From CAIQPV01 sp963719855 (lineage in GTDB: Bacteria; Pseudomonadota; Gammaproteobacteria; Burkholderiales; Gallionellaceae): 64,000 nt of DNA. A program made the translations under genes and the position numbers. The DNA is taken from positions 1,240,001 to 1,304,000 of the forward strand of contig CAVRDK010000004.1 in the NCBI GenBank assembly GCA_963719855.1, in the 5' to 3' direction. Below the pieces are notes generated by a model. It was not told the DNA's origin and ran no database searches. It saw only the letters and a program-made list of their open reading frames with translations. Below are positions 62,247 to 64,000 of the stretch, in pieces (position 1 is the stretch's first letter; each line of letters opens with the position of its first letter).

Positions 62247-62666
62247 ATGCAACTCAAAGGAAGCAAGACAGAGCAGCATCTGAAAGACGCCTTCGCCGGA
62301 GAATCGCAAGCCAACCGCCGCTATCTTTATTTCGCATCCAAGGCTGATGTGGAAGGCTACAACGACGTAGCCGCCCTGTTCCGTTCCACAGCAGAGGGTG
62401 AAACCGGTCACGCTCATGGTCATCTGGAGTATCTGGAGCAGTGCGGCGATCCGGCCACCGGCTTGCCGTTCGGCCCCACGGTCGACAACCTGAAAACCGC
62501 TGTGGCGGGCGAGACCCACGAGTACACTGACATGTACCCCGGCATGGCGAAGACCGCGCGGGGGGAGGGCTTCGACGAAATTGCCGACTGGTTCGAAACC
62601 CTGGCCAAGGCGGAGCGTTCCCACGCAAACCGCTACCAAAAAGCACTGAACGAACTCGACGCCTGA
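62247..62666 (+). CDS. Rubrerythrin, diiron domain only
   Basis: A protein of 139 residues with the ferritin-like diiron site: FAGESQANRRYLYFA, AEGETGHAHGHLEYL, AGETHEYTDMYPGMA and AKAERSHANRY supply the Glu and His ligands. The rubredoxin tail of classical rubrerythrins is missing, so it needs a separate electron donor. It would reduce peroxide in the cytoplasm. ATG 62247 follows CACAGGAGAAAAATC; an upstream start at 62229 is less likely. The Fe-S protein gene follows after 65 bp. Confidence 0.93.
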   Translation: MQLKGSKTEQHLKDAFAGESQANRRYLYFASKADVEGYNDVAALFRSTAEGETGHAHGHLEYLEQCGDPATGLPFGPTVDNLKTAVAGETHEYTDMYPGMAKTARGEGFDEIADWFETLAKAERSHANRYQKALNELDA

Positions 62667-62731
62667 GCCTCGTCCGCCCGGCCACCCCGGTGGCCGGTAT
62701 CCGAACAATCCCCGCTGCAAGGAGACGCTAG

Positions 62732-64000
62732 ATGTCCACACCCACCCGCGAAGGCAATCTGGAGGCACCTACACGCCATCCTCTCGACTGGCGTAATCCT
62801 GACTTTTATAACGAGGAATCCTTGCTCAAGGAAATGGAGCGGGTATTCGAGATTTGCCACGGCTGCCGCCGCTGCGTCAGCTTGTGCCAATCCTTTCCCA
62901 CCCTTCTCGATTTGGTGGATGGTTCTGAGTCGATGGAGGTGGACGGGGTTGCCAAGGCCGATTACTGGAAGGTGGTGGACCACTGCTATCTCTGCGACCT
63001 CTGTTACATGACCAAGTGCCCTTATACGCCGCCGCACGAGTGGAATCTGGACTTTCCCCACCTGATGCTGCGGGCCAAGGCGGTGAACTACCGCAAGGGA
63101 GGGGCGAAGTTGCGGGACAGGATACTGACTAGCACAGACACTGTCGGCAAATTGGCGGGCATTCCGGTGGTGGCTCAAGTGGTAAACGCCGTCAACAAGA
63201 TCGGCATCGCGCGCAAGGGACTGGAGGCCGTGGTCGGCATTCATGCCGAGGCCTGGTTGCCGGAATTCTCCAGCCGACCGCTGCGCAACCGCCTGAAGCG
63301 GCTGCCAGCCGATACCTCCGGCGAACCTGCCGGAAAAACGAAGGGCAAGGTGGCTCTGTTCGCCACTTGCTACATGAATCGCAACGAGCCGGGCATCGGT
63401 GAGGACTTCGCCGCAGTGTTCGAGCAAAACGGCATTCCAGTGACGCTCGCTGAAAAAGAACGCTGCTGCGGCATGCCCAAACTGGAACTGGGCAATTTGG
63501 AGGCAGTGCGAGAGGCCAAGGAAGTGAACATTCCGGTTCTCGCCAAACTGGTGGACGAGGGCTGGGATTTGACCGCCCTGGTTCCCTCCTGCGTGCTGAT
63601 GTTCAAGCAGGAACTGCCACTGATGTTTCCCGATGATCCTGATGTGCTGAAAGTGAAGAATGCCTTCTACGATCCCTTCGAGTACCTGATGCTGCGGCAC
63701 AAGGAAGGCAAGCTCAACACCGATTTCAAGCAACCTCTGGGCAAGGTGGCTTACCACGCCGCCTGCCACCAGCGGGTACAGAATATAGGCCCAAAAACAC
63801 GCGAGGTACTGGCGCTGATTCCCGGCACCACGGTGGAGATCATCGAGCGCTGCTCCGGCCACGACGGTACCTACGCGGTGAAGAAGGAGTTCCACGAATT
63901 CGCCATGAAGATCGTCAAACCTGTGGCAGCCCGTGTCCGATCCGCCGAGGCCGATCATTACGGCAGCGACTGCGCCATGGCCGGCCACCACATCGAAAAC
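62732..64000 (+). CDS. Fe-S oxidoreductase with two 4Fe-4S clusters and CCG domains (GlpC/HdrD-like), cut by window edge
   Basis: At least 423 residues, open to the last base. The ferredoxin-like part has CHGCRRCVSLC (about 43-53) and CYLCDLCYMTKCP (about 85-97). Two CCG domains follow, with ATCYMNRNEPG and ERCCGMPKLELG, then HAACHQRVQNIG and IERCSGHDGTYAVK. Such proteins pass electrons to or from thiol/disulfide or quinone partners. ATG 62732 follows AAGGAGACGCTAG. Next to rubrerythrin it is a plausible electron donor for peroxide reduction, and this arrangement is seen in other proteobacteria. The C-terminus is outside the window. A long open frame on the opposite strand is a shadow. Confidence 0.92.
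   Translation, partial: MSTPTREGNLEAPTRHPLDWRNPDFYNEESLLKEMERVFEICHGCRRCVSLCQSFPTLLDLVDGSESMEVDGVAKADYWKVVDHCYLCDLCYMTKCPYTPPHEWNLDFPHLMLRAKAVNYRKGGAKLRDRILTSTDTVGKLAGIPVVAQVVNAVNKIGIARKGLEAVVGIHAEAWLPEFSSRPLRNRLKRLPADTSGEPAGKTKGKVALFATCYMNRNEPGIGEDFAAVFEQNGIPVTLAEKERCCGMPKLELGNLEAVREAKEVNIPVLAKLVDEGWDLTALVPSCVLMFKQELPLMFPDDPDVLKVKNAFYDPFEYLMLRHKEGKLNTDFKQPLGKVAYHAACHQRVQNIGPKTREVLALIPGTTVEIIERCSGHDGTYAVKKEFHEFAMKIVKPVAARVRSAEADHYGSDCAMAGHHIEN

Noticed and set aside
62633..63991. 452-codon open frame opposite the Fe-S protein
   Set aside because: The plus strand carries clear 4Fe-4S and CCG motifs; the reverse frame is a codon-bias shadow.

Overview
The window looks like a chromosomal segment of a betaproteobacterium, probably of the Nitrosomonadales and perhaps close to the Gallionellaceae. 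This is inferred from the dusB-fis-purH-purD and CoA-binding/tag/dapF/DUF484/xerC/rlmI gene orders, from FlhDC with proteobacterial cysteine spacing, and from the many multidomain c-di-GMP and histidine-kinase proteins. No database search was possible, so the placement is tentative. No CRISPR array or rRNA operon was seen.

Layout. 1-5.7 kb: a cut-off histidine kinase, a response regulator and an HD-GYP regulator, then a TerC-family membrane protein, a hexose-6-phosphate mutarotase and a PilZ protein. 5.7-10 kb: a reverse-strand RND efflux pump and its adaptor. 10.5-13.1 kb: a decaying stretch with two frameshifted genes (an exported OB-fold-like protein and a rhodanese) and a 1,319-bp IS4-family element with a 9-bp target duplication and a nonsense-interrupted transposase. 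13.4-16.9 kb: flhD-flhC, a small acidic protein, an HD hydrolase, dsbC and an internally deleted ubiH-like gene. 17-22.9 kb: a housekeeping run dusB-fis-purH-purD-tsaC-hemF. 23.2-23.9 kb: a probable toxin-antitoxin pair. 23.9-28.8 kb: a reverse-strand housekeeping operon. 28.9-41.4 kb: a mobile zone next to tRNA-Arg(CCG). It holds a partial tRNA copy, four helically phased GTGCCCA repeats, a complete IS66 element, a regulator/excisionase/tyrosine-integrase module with AT-rich cargo of unknown function, a full-length group II intron and a truncated IS91-type transposase. 42-60 kb: a dense signalling region with two histidine kinases, a periplasmic binding protein, PilZ, three GGDEF proteins, CheW, CZB-domain proteins and chemoreceptor and kinase remnants, with a catalase embedded in it. 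59.9-64 kb: an oxidative-stress block of diheme cytochrome c peroxidase, divergent oxyR, rubrerythrin and an Fe-S (CCG-domain) protein running off the right edge.

The most unusual feature is the amount of small palindromic repeat DNA. Elements lie between genes, inside one another, and in frame inside two housekeeping genes, hemF and rlmI. The second theme is shuffling and erosion of signalling modules: one periplasmic Cache sensor is joined to a kinase in one gene and to a diguanylate cyclase in another, and leftover kinase and chemoreceptor ends lie nearby.
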